Source: Cognatundibacterium rivi
Lineage (GTDB): Bacteria; Pseudomonadota; Gammaproteobacteria; Burkholderiales; Burkholderiaceae_D
Direction: 5' to 3'
Length of the DNA stretch: 64,000 bases
Assembly: GCF_018139565.1 (NCBI RefSeq)
Contig: NZ_JAGSPK010000005.1
Location: 1-64,000 of the forward strand
A program made the position numbers and the translations under genes. The notes under the pieces are model-generated. The model was not told the origin of the DNA and searched no databases. It saw only the letters and a program-made list of their open reading frames with translations. This document shows positions 47,728 through 57,960 of this stretch, one piece after another (position 1 is the first letter of the stretch; every line of letters begins with the position of its first letter).

Positions 47728-49650
47728 TTACTGAACTGCTTGAACCGGAGCTACCAAAGCCGATTTATTGACGCTGACTTTCGCCTTTTTCTTCAACAAT
47801 TCTATGTAAGTCAAAAGATCCTGCTGCGACTGCATACTGGCAATTTGCTGTGCGTCTGACGCACGTTTTGCCGTATCTGGAACACCAGCACTTACCTTGG
47901 AAATACGGAAGATACTATAACCACCGCCGCCGAGCGCCACACCAACATAAGCTGGCAATTTTTGCGTATCCGCCTTCATTACCTGCACAAATGCTGCAGC
48001 CGGAATATCTTGCGGCTTCGCACGGGAAATCACTTTCACATCCGAGAATCCGGCAACAGAATCCGCCGTTTTCAACGCAGCCAGTTTAGCCTTACCTTCT
48101 TTTTCAGCCAGAGCCTCAGCTTCAGACTGCGTAAGCTTCGCAACGATCGTCGGTTTTACTTCTTCCAACGGACGCTTGCTAGCCGCTTTGTATTCCAGAA
48201 TGCGACCTGCAATCAGCGTATTTGGCGCGACCTCAACCGCTTCTGTGTTGTGTTTTTTCTTCACAGCACCATCAGCAAAAATAGCCGTCAGAAATTTAGC
48301 ATTATTCGTCAACACAGAAGCCGGCAAAGCCTTATTCGGTTCGCGCATCAAACCATCAGCGACTTCTATTTTAAGTTTCAGCTTATCCGCAACCGGTTTC
48401 AGACTGTCCGCCTGCTCATAAACTGTATTACCGAAAGTTTCCGCTGCCTCAGCATACGCCTTTGCTGCCTTTTGCTTTTTAATATCCGCAGTAATCTGCG
48501 CCCTCACCTCATCCAAAGGCTTAACCATGGCAGGCTTTATTTCAGTCAATTGAATGATATGAAAACCAAAATCTGATTGCACAACATCGCTGACTTCACC
48601 TTGCTTAAGCTTGTAAGCAGCATCCTCAAAAGGCTTCACCATCGCGCCTTTACCGAAGAAGTCAAGATCACCACCACGCTCTGCTGAGCCGGGATCCTGA
48701 GAATTCTCTTTCGCCAGCTTTGCGAATGAAGCAGGATTTTTACGTACTTCCGCCAACAATGTTTCAGCTTTCGCTTTTGCCTTCGCTTTTTCGGCATCAC
48801 TGGCGTCTTTTTTCGCTGCGATCAGAATATGACTGGCACGGCGCTGCTCATCAATACTGTAGGCTTTCGCATTGTTTTTATAAAACTCCTGCACTTCTGC
48901 ATCAGAAACAGTAACCTGCGCCTGCAATACATCATTATTCAAGACAACATATTCGGCCTTGATTGACTCAGGAATTTCGAATTGTGCCGCATTTTTATCG
49001 TAATAAGCTTTCACCATTTCATCAGTGACTCTTACCTGCGAGGTAAAATCAGCCGTTTTAAAGTTCAACATCTGAACTTCACGCTCCTGCTCACTGATCA
49101 ACGCAATACGATCCACGACCGTTTTTGGAATAAAACTCGTGTTCTGCACAGCACCAGCCAATTGCTCTACCGTCAGATCCTGGCGCATACGCTGATCGAA
49201 AATCGCCTGCGTCATCCCTTGCGACGCAAGATAATTCAGATAGCGCTCTTTGTCGAAACTACCGTCTGCCTTCAGCAGACCAGGCAAAGCCAGAATCTGT
49301 TGCTGCAAAGTCTGATCAGTCACCGTCAGTTTGCTATTTTTAATTTCAGCAGCAACAGCTTTACGCGCAATCAACTCATCCAGAACATTTTTCTTCATTT
49401 CCGGCGTGTTCATCGCTTTAGAATCAAACTGCGGACCGTAGCTCTGGCGGAACTTATCCAACTGTTCGCGCAACGCGGCATCCAGTTCCTGCTGAGTGAC
49501 CGCCTGACCTGCAACAGTTGCAACGGTCGCACCGGCAGTCGCTTGAGATCGGGTATAACTCTCGATACCAAAAAAGGCGAACGAAGGAAAAATAATCAGC
49601 AACAATAAAAATTGCATTAAGCGCTGATGGGTACGAATAAATTCAAACAT
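47728..49650 (-). CDS. ppiD: Periplasmic folding chaperone / peptidyl-prolyl isomerase PpiD
   Basis: A 640-residue protein anchored by one N-terminal helix (~12-32), with a SurA-like chaperone region (~35-230) and a parvulin PPIase domain (~265-360: R-R-A-S-H-I-L-I-A and [16 protein letters not shown]). It assists folding of newly exported proteins at the SecYEG exit. ATG 49650 (M-F-E-F-I-R) is the family start; upstream in-frame codons fall in the terminator region. The HU gene and two tRNA genes lie upstream on the same strand, echoing the hupB-ppiD order of other proteobacteria. Confidence 0.95.
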   Translation of the reverse strand: MFEFIRTHQRLMQFLLLLIIFPSFAFFGIESYTRSQATAGATVATVAGQAVTQQELDAALREQLDKFRQSYGPQFDSKAMNTPEMKKNVLDELIARKAVAAEIKNSKLTVTDQTLQQQILALPGLLKADGSFDKERYLNYLASQGMTQAIFDQRMRQDLTVEQLAGAVQNTSFIPKTVVDRIALISEQEREVQMLNFKTADFTSQVRVTDEMVKAYYDKNAAQFEIPESIKAEYVVLNNDVLQAQVTVSDAEVQEFYKNNAKAYSIDEQRRASHILIAAKKDASDAEKAKAKAKAETLLAEVRKNPASFAKLAKENSQDPGSAERGGDLDFFGKGAMVKPFEDAAYKLKQGEVSDVVQSDFGFHIIQLTEIKPAMVKPLDEVRAQITADIKKQKAAKAYAEAAETFGNTVYEQADSLKPVADKLKLKIEVADGLMREPNKALPASVLTNNAKFLTAIFADGAVKKKHNTEAVEVAPNTLIAGRILEYKAASKRPLEEVKPTIVAKLTQSEAEALAEKEGKAKLAALKTADSVAGFSDVKVISRAKPQDIPAAAFVQVMKADTQKLPAYVGVALGGGGYSIFRISKVSAGVPDTAKRASDAQQIASMQSQQDLLTYIELLKKKAKVSVNKSALVAPVQAVQ

Positions 49651-49696
49651 GTTCAACCTATCGTATGACGAAGAATAACAATCACAAAATTGCAAA

Positions 49697-49728
49697 TATA
49701 AAAAAAGGCGAACTTTCGTTCGCCTTTT
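49697..49728 (-). terminator. Rho-independent terminator after tRNA-Asp
   Basis: Perfect 11-base stem AAAAGGCGAAC / GTTCGCCTTTT (49703-49713 with 49718-49728). On the minus strand it follows tRNA-Asp by nine bases and ends the HU gene-tRNA transcript before ppiD. Confidence 0.88.
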
Positions 49729-49736
49729 CAGTTTTC

Positions 49737-49813
49737 TGGCGGAGCGGACGGGGCTCGAACCCGCGACCCCCGGCGTGACAGGCCGGTATTCTAACCAACT
49801 GAACTACCACTCC
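49737..49813 (-). tRNA. tRNA-Asp(GTC)
   Basis: 77 bases including encoded CCA. Acceptor GGAGTGG pairs imperfectly with CCGCTCC, anticodon loop CTGTCAC gives GTC, T arm GGGTTCGAGCCCC. It lies directly downstream of tRNA-Val on the minus strand. Confidence 0.97.
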
Positions 49814-49839
49814 TTTTTTACTACTATTTATAAATTAAC

Positions 49840-49915
49840 TGGTGGGCGCTGAGAGGCTCGAACTCCCGACCTAAGCCTTGTAAGGGCTCCGCTCTACCAA
49901 CTGAGCTAAGCGCCC
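49840..49915 (-). tRNA. tRNA-Val(TAC)
   Basis: 76 bases including encoded CCA. Acceptor GGGCGCT pairs with AGCGCCC, anticodon loop CTTACAA gives TAC, D arm TAGCTCAGTTGGTAGAGC. It lies between the HU gene and tRNA-Asp, probably in one transcript. Confidence 0.97.
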
Positions 49916-49967
49916 GCACCTGCAATTTACACTCGCGTCACCATTGTCACGGCGCCGCGAAAGATCA

Positions 49968-50240
49968 TTAGTTTACAGCATCTTTCAATGCTTTGCCAGG
50001 TTTAAATTTAGGAACCTTAGCCGCTTTGATTTTAATTGCTTCTCCGGTGCGTGGATTACGGCCAGTTCTTGCTGCACGTTTACCGACGGAGAAAGTACCA
50101 AAACCAACCAGTGTGACTGTACCGTTTTTCTTCAGCGTTGTTTTTACCGCACCGATCAAAGCGTCCAGAGCGCGGGAAGAAGCCGCTTTTGAAATATCCG
50201 CTGTTTTCGCAATATGATCGATCAACTCAGTTTTATTCAC
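49968..50240 (-). CDS. hupB: DNA-binding protein HU
   Basis: A 90-residue nucleoid protein of standard HU length with the signature [21 protein letters not shown] (residues ~46-66, the DNA-binding arm with its Pro). HU bends and compacts DNA. The start is GTG at 50240 behind GAGGGG; no ATG is available before the conserved N-K-T-E-L-I-D. Downstream on the same strand are tRNA-Val, tRNA-Asp and then ppiD. Confidence 0.95.
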   Translation of the reverse strand: MNKTELIDHIAKTADISKAASSRALDALIGAVKTTLKKNGTVTLVGFGTFSVGKRAARTGRNPRTGEAIKIKAAKVPKFKPGKALKDAVN

Positions 50241-50553
50241 TTAAAGCCCCCTCACAAAAATTTGAATTTCGCGACGATGTATTCGATTGTTTCTCAGTCT
50301 CGCATCTATCACGGCAAGCAGGAAATCTGCATCCGGTATTAAAACAAGCCGGAAAGCCTTGTGTCAAGCGGTTTTACAAGCTTTCATTGCAATCTTAAAG
50401 ATTAAGTTTGACTTTACTCAGTATAATTTCACCTTGATATCGTTGCTGGCTTTCTGTTAACGGTAAATCGACTCAACCGCGCATTACTGAAATAAGCGAA
50501 AGCCACATGCTGGTGGCGACGACAAAATTACACAAAAACTATCAGACATAAAT
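50241..50553. other. Divergent promoter region between the HU gene and purT
   Basis: A 313-base gap without a recognisable gene, holding the promoters of the divergent HU and purT genes. No riboswitch fold, terminator or long inverted repeat was recognised; purine control of purT, if any, is not evident. Confidence 0.5.
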
Positions 50554-51765
50554 ATGAAACCGATTCAAATTTTAGGCACACCACTCTCCGCTTCCGCAAC
50601 CAAAGTTATGCTGCTGGGCTCAGGTGAACTGGGAAAAGAAGTCATCATTTCACTGCAGCGACTGGGAGTCGAAGTGATTGCTGTGGATCGCTATGAAAAT
50701 GCGCCGGGTCATCAGGTCGCACATCGCGCTTACGTTATCGATATGACAGATGGCGCAGCATTGGCAGCCCTGATTGAAGTCGAGCAGCCGGATCTGGTTG
50801 TTCCTGAAATCGAAGCCATCGCTACTCCAACGTTGGTCGAACTCGAAAACGCTGGCAAGGTGCAAGTGATTCCAACGGCGCGTGCAGCATGGCTGACGAT
50901 GAATCGCGAAGGCATACGCCGCCTTGCCGCAGAAACATTAGGTCTGGCGACATCGCCGTATCGTTTTGCCGACAGTCTGGAAGAGTTGCGCGTTGCATGC
51001 ACCGAAATTGGTTTTCCCTGCATCGTTAAACCAGTTATGTCATCGTCCGGCAAAGGACAATCCAAACTCGACAGCGCCGCCGACGTAGAAACCGCATGGA
51101 ACTACGCTGCGGCGGGCGGGCGCGTGAATGCCGGTCGCGTCATCGTTGAGGGTTTCATCGATTTCGACTACGAGATTACACAACTGACCGTGCGTGTGAT
51201 CGGCAAGAATGGCGAAATTCAGACGCATTTCTGCGAGCCTATCGGTCACGTTCAAGTGCAAGGCGACTATGTCGAATCCTGGCAACCACAGGCCATGCAC
51301 CCGCAGGCGCTGCAACGTGCACGTGATATCGCCAAGAAAATTACCGATAATCTCGGCGGTCTAGGTTTGTTTGGGGTGGAGTTATTCGTCAAAAACGAGA
51401 TGGTCTGGTTCTCCGAAGTCAGCCCGCGTCCACACGACACAGGCATGGTCACCATGTCGAGTCAGGTCCAGAATGAATTCGAGTTGCATGCCAAAGCCAT
51501 ACTGGCCTTGCCGGTAGATGTTTCATTGCGCACACCCGCAGCATCTGCAGTGATTTACGGTCAGCACGAAGCAAAAGGCATCGCATTTGAAGGCGTGGCA
51601 GATGCTTTGCAAGTACCGGGAATAGATATCCGCCTGTTCGGCAAACCCGAATCTTTCGCGCGCCGACGCATGGGAGTAGCTTTAGCGACAGCGGGCGATA
51701 CCGACACAGCGCGCCGTCTGGCCAAAGAAGCCGCCGCTAAAGTGAAACCTGTCGTCTTAAAATAA
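50554..51765 (+). CDS. purT: Formate-dependent phosphoribosylglycinamide formyltransferase
   Basis: A 403-residue ATP-grasp enzyme that makes formylglycinamide ribonucleotide from GAR, formate and ATP, an alternative to the folate-dependent PurN step. It has the N-terminal G-S-G-E-L-G-K-E, the ATP-grasp phosphate loop M-S-S-S-G-K-G-Q-S, and the late [15 protein letters not shown] motif shared by PurT and PurK. Length is standard. It is monocistronic, with nadB starting 121 bases later. Confidence 0.96.
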   Translation: MKPIQILGTPLSASATKVMLLGSGELGKEVIISLQRLGVEVIAVDRYENAPGHQVAHRAYVIDMTDGAALAALIEVEQPDLVVPEIEAIATPTLVELENAGKVQVIPTARAAWLTMNREGIRRLAAETLGLATSPYRFADSLEELRVACTEIGFPCIVKPVMSSSGKGQSKLDSAADVETAWNYAAAGGRVNAGRVIVEGFIDFDYEITQLTVRVIGKNGEIQTHFCEPIGHVQVQGDYVESWQPQAMHPQALQRARDIAKKITDNLGGLGLFGVELFVKNEMVWFSEVSPRPHDTGMVTMSSQVQNEFELHAKAILALPVDVSLRTPAASAVIYGQHEAKGIAFEGVADALQVPGIDIRLFGKPESFARRRMGVALATAGDTDTARRLAKEAAAKVKPVVLK

Positions 51766-51886
51766 CTAATTTAATAGATCATTTCAATAAACGCTGACCT
51801 ATCAGCACATCTGCCGCGACTGAAAAATCGCGGCCATTCAACAACAAGATGGCGCAACAAGACAGCGCGTTTTTATAAAGCACCTT

Positions 51887-53494
51887 ATGAAGAATTTCGA
51901 TGTAGTCATCGTTGGCAGCGGTCTGGCGGGCTTATCCGTCGCCTTGCATCTGGCACAAACACGCAAGGTCGCCATCATCTCCAAACGCGAGTTACTGGAC
52001 GGTGCCAGCAATTGGGCTCAGGGTGGCATTGCAGCAGTTCTGGATTCGCATGACAGCCATGATCAGCATATTTCAGACACACTGATCGCGGGTGGCGGCC
52101 TGTGCGATGAAGGAGCCACCCGTTATATTGTTGAGCATGGGCGTGAAGCGATCGATTGGCTGATAGAACAAGGCGTGCCTTTCACAAGGGACGAGGAAGC
52201 GGAGCTCGGCTTTCATCTGACGCGCGAAGGCGGTCATAGTCAGCGTCGCATTATCCACGCGGCCGATGCGACCGGACATGCGGTGCAGGTCACGCTGGAA
52301 CAAAAGGTGCGCAATCACCCCAACATCGCACTGTTTGAACATCATTACGCGATTGACGTCATCACCTCCGCCAAGCTTGGCGACACCTCGCCAACACCAC
52401 GCTGCCTCGGCTTGTATGTGCAAGACGTTAAAACCGGCAAAGTCGATACCTTCGCGGCCCAGCATACCGTGATGGCAACCGGTGGCGCAGGCAAGGTTTA
52501 TCTGTACACCACGAATCCGGATACAGCGACAGGCGATGGGATAGCGATGGCATGGCGCGCAGGCTGCCGCGTCGGCAATATGGAATTCATACAGTTTCAC
52601 CCGACCTGCCTGTATCACCCGTTTGCCAAATCTTTCCTGATCACGGAAGCAGTGCGTGGCGAAGGTGGGATTTTAAAATTGCCCGCCGAAGCAGGTGCCT
52701 CGGCTGGCAAGCGTTTCATGGCCGATCATGATGAGCGTCTGGAACTGGCTCCACGTGATGTCGTGGCGCGCGCGATCGACTTTGAAATGAAAAAACGCGG
52801 CCTCGATTATGTAGAGCTAGACATCAGCCATCAATCACCAGAATTTCTGCAAGAGCATTTCCCGACGATTTATGCGCGCTGTCTGGAACTCGGCATCGAC
52901 ATTACCAAGCAAGGCATTCCGGTCGTGCCGGCGGTACATTTCACCTGTGGTGGCATTGTCACCGACACCGATGGCAGAACCGATCTGCACGGTTTGTATG
53001 CGGTCGGCGAAACAGCTTACACTGGCTTGCATGGAGCAAATCGCCTTGCCAGCAATTCCCTGCTTGAATGTCTGGTCGTTGGTCGCGCTGCGGCAAAACA
53101 CATAGAAAGTCAGGAAAGAATCACACCGATCGCCTTACCAGACTGGGATGAAAGCCGCGTTTCTGACGCCGATGAAGAAGTCGTGATCGCCCACAACTGG
53201 GATGAATTACGCCGCTTTATGTGGAATTACGTCGGCATCGTACGCACTACCAAACGGCTGGAGCGCGCGAAGCACAGGATACGTTTATTGAAAGAGGAAA
53301 TCGACGAGTATTACGCCAACTTCCGCATTTCCAATCACTTACTGGAATTGCGCAACCTGGTTGAAGTCGCGTCGCTCATCGTCAACAGTGCCTTGTCACG
53401 CCGCGAAAGTCGTGGCCTGCATTTCAGTCGCGATTATCCCGACACTTTGCCAAAAGCGTTGCCAACAGTGCTGACGCCTAAGCGCAAAAAATAA
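51887..53494 (+). CDS. nadB: L-aspartate oxidase
   Basis: A 535-residue flavoenzyme oxidising aspartate to iminoaspartate, the first de novo NAD step. It has the FAD motif [11 protein letters not shown], the [11 protein letters not shown] segment, the catalytic R-E-G-G-H-S and [10 protein letters not shown] regions, and the C-terminal helical domain of the succinate dehydrogenase flavoprotein family. It converges on nadC-nadA, its pathway partners, across a strong terminator. Confidence 0.96.
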   Translation: MKNFDVVIVGSGLAGLSVALHLAQTRKVAIISKRELLDGASNWAQGGIAAVLDSHDSHDQHISDTLIAGGGLCDEGATRYIVEHGREAIDWLIEQGVPFTRDEEAELGFHLTREGGHSQRRIIHAADATGHAVQVTLEQKVRNHPNIALFEHHYAIDVITSAKLGDTSPTPRCLGLYVQDVKTGKVDTFAAQHTVMATGGAGKVYLYTTNPDTATGDGIAMAWRAGCRVGNMEFIQFHPTCLYHPFAKSFLITEAVRGEGGILKLPAEAGASAGKRFMADHDERLELAPRDVVARAIDFEMKKRGLDYVELDISHQSPEFLQEHFPTIYARCLELGIDITKQGIPVVPAVHFTCGGIVTDTDGRTDLHGLYAVGETAYTGLHGANRLASNSLLECLVVGRAAAKHIESQERITPIALPDWDESRVSDADEEVVIAHNWDELRRFMWNYVGIVRTTKRLERAKHRIRLLKEEIDEYYANFRISNHLLELRNLVEVASLIVNSALSRRESRGLHFSRDYPDTLPKALPTVLTPKRKK

Positions 53495-53545
53495 GCTGCA
53501 TGTGAATTAACTTTGCCTGGACATCAGGCAAATCACAAAAAACTA

Positions 53546-53584
53546 TGCCGCCACAGCCCAATATCCATGCGGGCTCTGGCGGCA
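53546..53584. terminator. Terminator hairpin between nadB and nadC
   Basis: Long stem TGCCGCCACAGCCC / GGGCTCTGGCGGCA (53546-53559 with 53571-53584, one mismatch) in the gap between convergent nadB and nadC. T-rich stretches after it are short, so efficiency is uncertain, but position and strength fit a bidirectional terminator. Confidence 0.7.
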
Positions 53585-53623
53585 TTGCTTTATACGGAAA
53601 AGGAACGAAAAACCTGTCCGCGC

Positions 53624-54490
53624 TCAGATAATCCGTAAGGAATAATCCGTCGCCTTGATATCTTTGGTCAGACTGCCGATGGAAATACGGTCAACACCGG
53701 TTTCGGCAATCGCACGAACGGTAACATGATCGATGCCGCCGGATGCTTCCAGTAAAGCACGTCCAGCATTGATCGCCACCGCTTCGCGCATCATTGCGGT
53801 ATCGAAGTTATCCAGCAAAATCGATGTCGCACCGGCTTGCAATGCAGTCTGCAATTGCTCCAGCGTTTCCACTTCTATCTGTATGCTGACGCCGGCATTC
53901 AGGCTCAGCGCCTGCTGCATGGCGGCGGCAACACCACCGGCAGCCGCAATATGATTTTCCTTAATCAGGATGCCGTCATACAAAGCCAGACGCTGGTTTT
54001 TTCCACCGCCGACCCGCACTGCGTATTTTTGCGCCAGACGCAATCCTGGCAAGGTTTTGCGCGTATCGAGGATCGCCGCTTTCGTGCCGGCAATAATGGC
54101 GACATACTTGCTGGTCGCCGTTGCCACTGCGGACAACAACTGCAGGAAATTCAGTGCAGAACGTTCCGCCGTCAGCAAAGCGCGGGCTGGAGCCTTGATT
54201 TTGCAAACCACCGTGTTAGCTTTCATCGCGTCGCCTTCAGCGTATTGCCAATCCACTTCGATAGAGGCATCCAGCGTCATCATCACGGCATCGAACCACG
54301 GCGCGCCGCACAGAATGGCATCTTCGCGCACGATGACCTGCGCCTGTACGATTTCATCGGCAGGCACCAGCAAACCAGTCAGGTCAGCGGCACCGACATC
54401 TTCCGCCAGCGCATCGCGGATATTGCGTTCAAACGCCTTTTGCAGATCGGCATCAAAAGGCAAGTGAGAATTTTTTAAATTACTAGGCAT
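53624..54490 (-). CDS. nadC: Nicotinate-nucleotide pyrophosphorylase (quinolinate phosphoribosyltransferase)
   Basis: A 288-residue enzyme converting quinolinate and PRPP to nicotinate mononucleotide with CO2 release. Signatures are E-D-V-G-A-A-D-L-T-G near the start, L-N-F-L-Q-L-L-S-A-V-A-T, D-T-R-K-T-L-P-G-L-R and R-V-G-G-G-K-N-Q-R-L-A-L-Y-D, and the late E-A-S-G-G-I and D-R-I-S-I-G-S-L-T. It follows nadA by 27 bases, forming a nadA-nadC operon. Confidence 0.96.
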   Translation of the reverse strand: MPSNLKNSHLPFDADLQKAFERNIRDALAEDVGAADLTGLLVPADEIVQAQVIVREDAILCGAPWFDAVMMTLDASIEVDWQYAEGDAMKANTVVCKIKAPARALLTAERSALNFLQLLSAVATATSKYVAIIAGTKAAILDTRKTLPGLRLAQKYAVRVGGGKNQRLALYDGILIKENHIAAAGGVAAAMQQALSLNAGVSIQIEVETLEQLQTALQAGATSILLDNFDTAMMREAVAINAGRALLEASGGIDHVTVRAIAETGVDRISIGSLTKDIKATDYSLRII

Positions 54491-54517
54491 GAGTACACAA
54501 TCCTGAGCAGAGTTCAG

Positions 54518-55654
54518 TTAAGCCGGACCAATACCGGAAAATAAGCTGGCTTCTTTTGCCAGATCAGATGACGGGCGCACATTGGCTTTTTTCGCTGCCG
54601 CGAAATCCAGCATGCGATCAATACAGACCCGCGCTTTTTGCCCGACCACAGGATCAACATGAATTTCGTGATCGCCGTTTTCCAGCACGTGCAGCAGATT
54701 ACGCAAGCCATTCATCGCCATCCACGGGCAATGCGCGCAGCTCTTGCAAGTGGCACTATTGCCGGCAGTCGGCGCAACGATAAAGCGTTTGCCCGGCGCA
54801 GCCATTTGCATTTTGTGCAGAATGCCGTTGTCGGTGGCGACGATGAATTCCTGCGCATCCATGGTTTGCGCTGCATGAATCAGTTGCGAGGTGGAACCGA
54901 CCACATCGGCCTGCACCACTACAGACGCCGGCGATTCCGGATGCACCAGAACTTTGGCGTTCGGATATTCAGCCTTCATCACATCCAGTTCCACGCCTTT
55001 GAATTCATCATGCACCAGACAGGAACCCTGCCACAGCAGCATGTCGGCGCCGGTTTCTTTCTGGATGTAGCTGCCCAGATGTTTATCCGGTGCCCACAGA
55101 ATTTTTTTGCCTTGTGCATGCAGGTGGCGCACGATGTCCAGACCGATGCTGGAAGTCACCATCCAGTCGGCACGCGCTTTGACGGCGGCGCTGGTATTGG
55201 CGTAGACGACCACAGTACGATCAGGATGGGCGTCGCAAAATGCCGCAAACTCATCGACAGGACACCCGAGATCGAGCGAGCAGGTCGCATCCAGATCCGG
55301 CATCAGTATCGTTTTTTCAGGGCTAAGAATTTTGGCGGTTTCGCCCATGAATTTCACACCCGCGACGATCAGTGTTTTGGCTGCGTGATCACGCCCGAAA
55401 CGCGCCATTTCCAATGAATCCGACACACAACCACCGGTTTCCTCGGCCAGATCCTGCAAGTCTGCATCGACATAGTAATGCGCGACCAGCACCGCCTGCT
55501 TTTCTTTCAGCAAAGCGCGGATACGGTTTTTCAGGGCGATTTTTTCTTCCGGTGTCGGCATATCCGGCACTTTGGCCCAGGCATTGGCGACACAACTGCT
55601 GCCTTCTTCCATTAAAGGACGTTCAAATTCAACGACTTTGGTAGCTTCCATCAT
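54518..55654 (-). CDS. nadA: Quinolinate synthase
   Basis: A 378-residue 4Fe-4S enzyme condensing iminoaspartate with dihydroxyacetone phosphate to quinolinate. Cluster cysteines are recognisable in G-G-C-V-S-D-S-L-E, the [11 protein letters not shown] segment and [13 protein letters not shown] near the C-terminus. Substrate residues occur in A-H-Y-Y-V-D and V-V-V-Y-A-N-T-S-A. Two adjacent ATGs (55654, 55651) could start it. Repeat copy C begins about 47 bases upstream, in or next to its promoter. Confidence 0.96.
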   Translation of the reverse strand: MMEATKVVEFERPLMEEGSSCVANAWAKVPDMPTPEEKIALKNRIRALLKEKQAVLVAHYYVDADLQDLAEETGGCVSDSLEMARFGRDHAAKTLIVAGVKFMGETAKILSPEKTILMPDLDATCSLDLGCPVDEFAAFCDAHPDRTVVVYANTSAAVKARADWMVTSSIGLDIVRHLHAQGKKILWAPDKHLGSYIQKETGADMLLWQGSCLVHDEFKGVELDVMKAEYPNAKVLVHPESPASVVVQADVVGSTSQLIHAAQTMDAQEFIVATDNGILHKMQMAAPGKRFIVAPTAGNSATCKSCAHCPWMAMNGLRNLLHVLENGDHEIHVDPVVGQKARVCIDRMLDFAAAKKANVRPSSDLAKEASLFSGIGPA

Positions 55655-55701
55655 TCTCTGCCTATCGCCGGAAGCACGCTGGAAGGCGTTCCGGCATCAA
55701 A

Positions 55702-55783
55702 ATATACTCCCCGGGGTATATAAAAAGGCCCATTGTTTATGCTGACAATAGGCCGATTTTGGCATATACCCCCTGTTTTTCAG
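55702..55783. repeat. Intergenic hairpin repeat, copy C
   Basis: Near-perfect palindrome ATATACTCCCCGGGGTATAT (55702-55721), then a stem-loop with ten-base arms GGCCCATTGT / ACAATAGGCC (55727-55736 with 55745-55754, one mismatch) and a further arm CATATACCCCC (55763-55773). The order palindrome, hairpin, CATA-C-rich arm is the same as in copy A. It lies just upstream of nadA. Confidence 0.7.
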
Positions 55784-55794
55784 GGAAATTGAGG

Positions 55795-55833
55795 ATAAAA
55801 AACGTCGGTTGCGCTGTGGGCGAAACCGACGTT
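55795..55833 (-). terminator. Rho-independent terminator of the M13 peptidase gene
   Basis: Perfect ten-base stem AACGTCGGTT / AACCGACGTT (55801-55810 with 55824-55833) followed on the minus strand by a T run. It lies 32 bases after the peptidase stop. Confidence 0.88.
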
Positions 55834-55864
55834 GGGATCACAGCAAAGGCGACAGTATACGCTG

Positions 55865-57916
55865 TTACCAGATGTTCACGCGCTTCGCGCCCTGACGCAA
55901 TGGCGAACGATCGCCCTTGCATTGGAATGCCTCCGCAAATTCCGGCATGTTTGCCAGTGGTGCAATGACACGGTATTTGTCCGGTGCATGCGGGTCTGTG
56001 GCTAGTTTCATGCGCAACATTTCATCACGAATCAGGCTGCGGAAACTTTGTGCATTCGCTACAAAAAAACGCTGATCCGGCGTCAGACCATCAATTTCTG
56101 CGGCCTGTGGTTTGGTCTTCAGCGATTGACGTAAGGCTTGTAACGCGATTTTCAAACCGCCCAGATCGGCGATATTTTCACCGGCCGTCAGCTTGCCGTT
56201 AATGTGCAACTGATCGATAGGATTAAATTCATCGAACTGACGCTCAATCGCCTTGGCGCGCAACAGGAATTTTTTCTCATCCTGCGGCGTCCACCAGCTT
56301 TTCAGATTGCCCTGTGCGTCGAACTGCCGCCCTTCATCATCAAAACCATGCGTGAGTTCATGCCCTATCGTCGCGCCGGTATTGCCGTAATTCGCTGCCG
56401 GATCGGCATTCACATGGTACAGCGGCGGTTGCAATATCCCAGCCGGAAAGACCATTTCATTCATGGTCGGGTTGTAATAGGCGTTCACCGTTTGCGGCGT
56501 CATACCCCATTCGTTACGGTCAATAGGCTTACCCAATTTTGCCAGCACACGCTTGAATTCGAATTCAGAAGCGCGTGCGATATTGTCCACATACGAGCCT
56601 TTGTCAATCTGCATGCCAGAGTAATCGCGCCAGACATCGGGGTAGCCGATTTTCACCATCACCGTATCGAGTTTTTTATACGATTGCTGCTTGGTCACAT
56701 CCGACATCCACTCCAGCTTACTGATACTGTCGCGCATCGCTGCTTTGATATTTACCACCATTTCCTGTACTCCGGCTTTTGCTTCCGGCCCGAAGAACTG
56801 CGCCACATACAGCTCACCCATGGCCTCGCCAGCATGGGCATCGATGCTTGCCAGCACCCGCTTCCAGCGCGGTTGCAGCTCTTTCGTCCCGGCCAGAGTT
56901 TTACCGTAAAAATCAAAATGCGCATTGACCAGCACAGAGTTGAGTGCCGATGCCCGCGTATTCAGCAATTCCCAGCGCAGATAGGTTTTCCATTGTTCGA
57001 GAGGTACACGATCAAGCAGGCGATCCGCTTCTGCGAAAAATTTTGGATGGGCGATATTGATCTGCCCCGGCTGCGTTAAACCCACACCTGAAAAATAGCT
57101 GGTCCATGGCGTGGCTTTCGCCACCTTCTGCAGCCCAGCGAGGTCGGACAAATGATAGCTGGCCTGCGGATCACGTAACTCAACCTTGGTCAGAGATACC
57201 TTGGCGAGACGGGTTTCCAGCGCCAGCACATCCGCTGCATTTTTGGCTGCAACATCAGGTTTATCGCCGAGAAAACCAAACATCTGCGTCATGTAAGACA
57301 GGTATTTAGCGCGAATCTCTTTGGTTTTTGCATCGTTTTTCAGATAGTAATCACGATCCGGCAAACCCAGACCACCTTGCATCAGTTGTGGAATATAACG
57401 GCTCGCATTTTTCGCATCCTGATCGATCGTAAAGCCAAATAAGGGGTTGATGCCTTGTTTATGCAATACAGCAATCATGGAAATCAACTGCTGTTTATCA
57501 CCGATAGCCTTAATTGGCGCCAGCGTCGCATCCAGTGGATGAACACCCTCTTTTTCGATCTGCGCTTCATTCATACCGCTGGCGTAAAACGCACCAACCA
57601 GTTGCGCTGCGCGGTTTTGATCGTGACCCGCTGCAGCTGTTTCCGCGATCTTTTTCAAGGCAATCATATTGCGCTCAGTCACCTCGTCGAACGCGCTGTA
57701 ACGCGAGCGGTCTGCCGGAATGGGATTATTTTTCAACCATTCACCATTTGCGTATTCATAAAATTGTGTGCACGGATCTGCTTTCAAATCCATCGTTGCT
57801 GATTCAAGTACCAATTGGTTAGACGTGGCCGTTTGTGCCTGCAACGGCGCAGAGATACAAGCAAGGCTCACCAGCGTAGCGAGGGCGCTGCGTTTGAAGA
57901 ATTGAGGTGTGGACAT
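55865..57916 (-). CDS. Exported M13 (neprilysin/PepO) zinc metallopeptidase
   Basis: A 683-residue secreted endopeptidase. A signal peptide (hydrophobic core ~10-25, L-Q-A-Q-T end) precedes the long M13 N-terminal helical domain and the catalytic domain with zinc ligands His519 and His523 (H-E-L-T-H) and Glu580 (G-E-N-I-A-D-L-G-G), plus the substrate motif N-A-Y-Y. Such enzymes cut peptides up to about 40 residues. It starts 44 bases after the CocE-type gene, so both exported hydrolases probably share a transcript ending at the terminator at 55795. Confidence 0.95.
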   Translation of the reverse strand: MSTPQFFKRSALATLVSLACISAPLQAQTATSNQLVLESATMDLKADPCTQFYEYANGEWLKNNPIPADRSRYSAFDEVTERNMIALKKIAETAAAGHDQNRAAQLVGAFYASGMNEAQIEKEGVHPLDATLAPIKAIGDKQQLISMIAVLHKQGINPLFGFTIDQDAKNASRYIPQLMQGGLGLPDRDYYLKNDAKTKEIRAKYLSYMTQMFGFLGDKPDVAAKNAADVLALETRLAKVSLTKVELRDPQASYHLSDLAGLQKVAKATPWTSYFSGVGLTQPGQINIAHPKFFAEADRLLDRVPLEQWKTYLRWELLNTRASALNSVLVNAHFDFYGKTLAGTKELQPRWKRVLASIDAHAGEAMGELYVAQFFGPEAKAGVQEMVVNIKAAMRDSISKLEWMSDVTKQQSYKKLDTVMVKIGYPDVWRDYSGMQIDKGSYVDNIARASEFEFKRVLAKLGKPIDRNEWGMTPQTVNAYYNPTMNEMVFPAGILQPPLYHVNADPAANYGNTGATIGHELTHGFDDEGRQFDAQGNLKSWWTPQDEKKFLLRAKAIERQFDEFNPIDQLHINGKLTAGENIADLGGLKIALQALRQSLKTKPQAAEIDGLTPDQRFFVANAQSFRSLIRDEMLRMKLATDPHAPDKYRVIAPLANMPEFAEAFQCKGDRSPLRQGAKRVNIW

Positions 57917-57960
57917 AATTTTTCGTTTTATTGAAATAGAAGTGAATGTGATGCCAGCGC

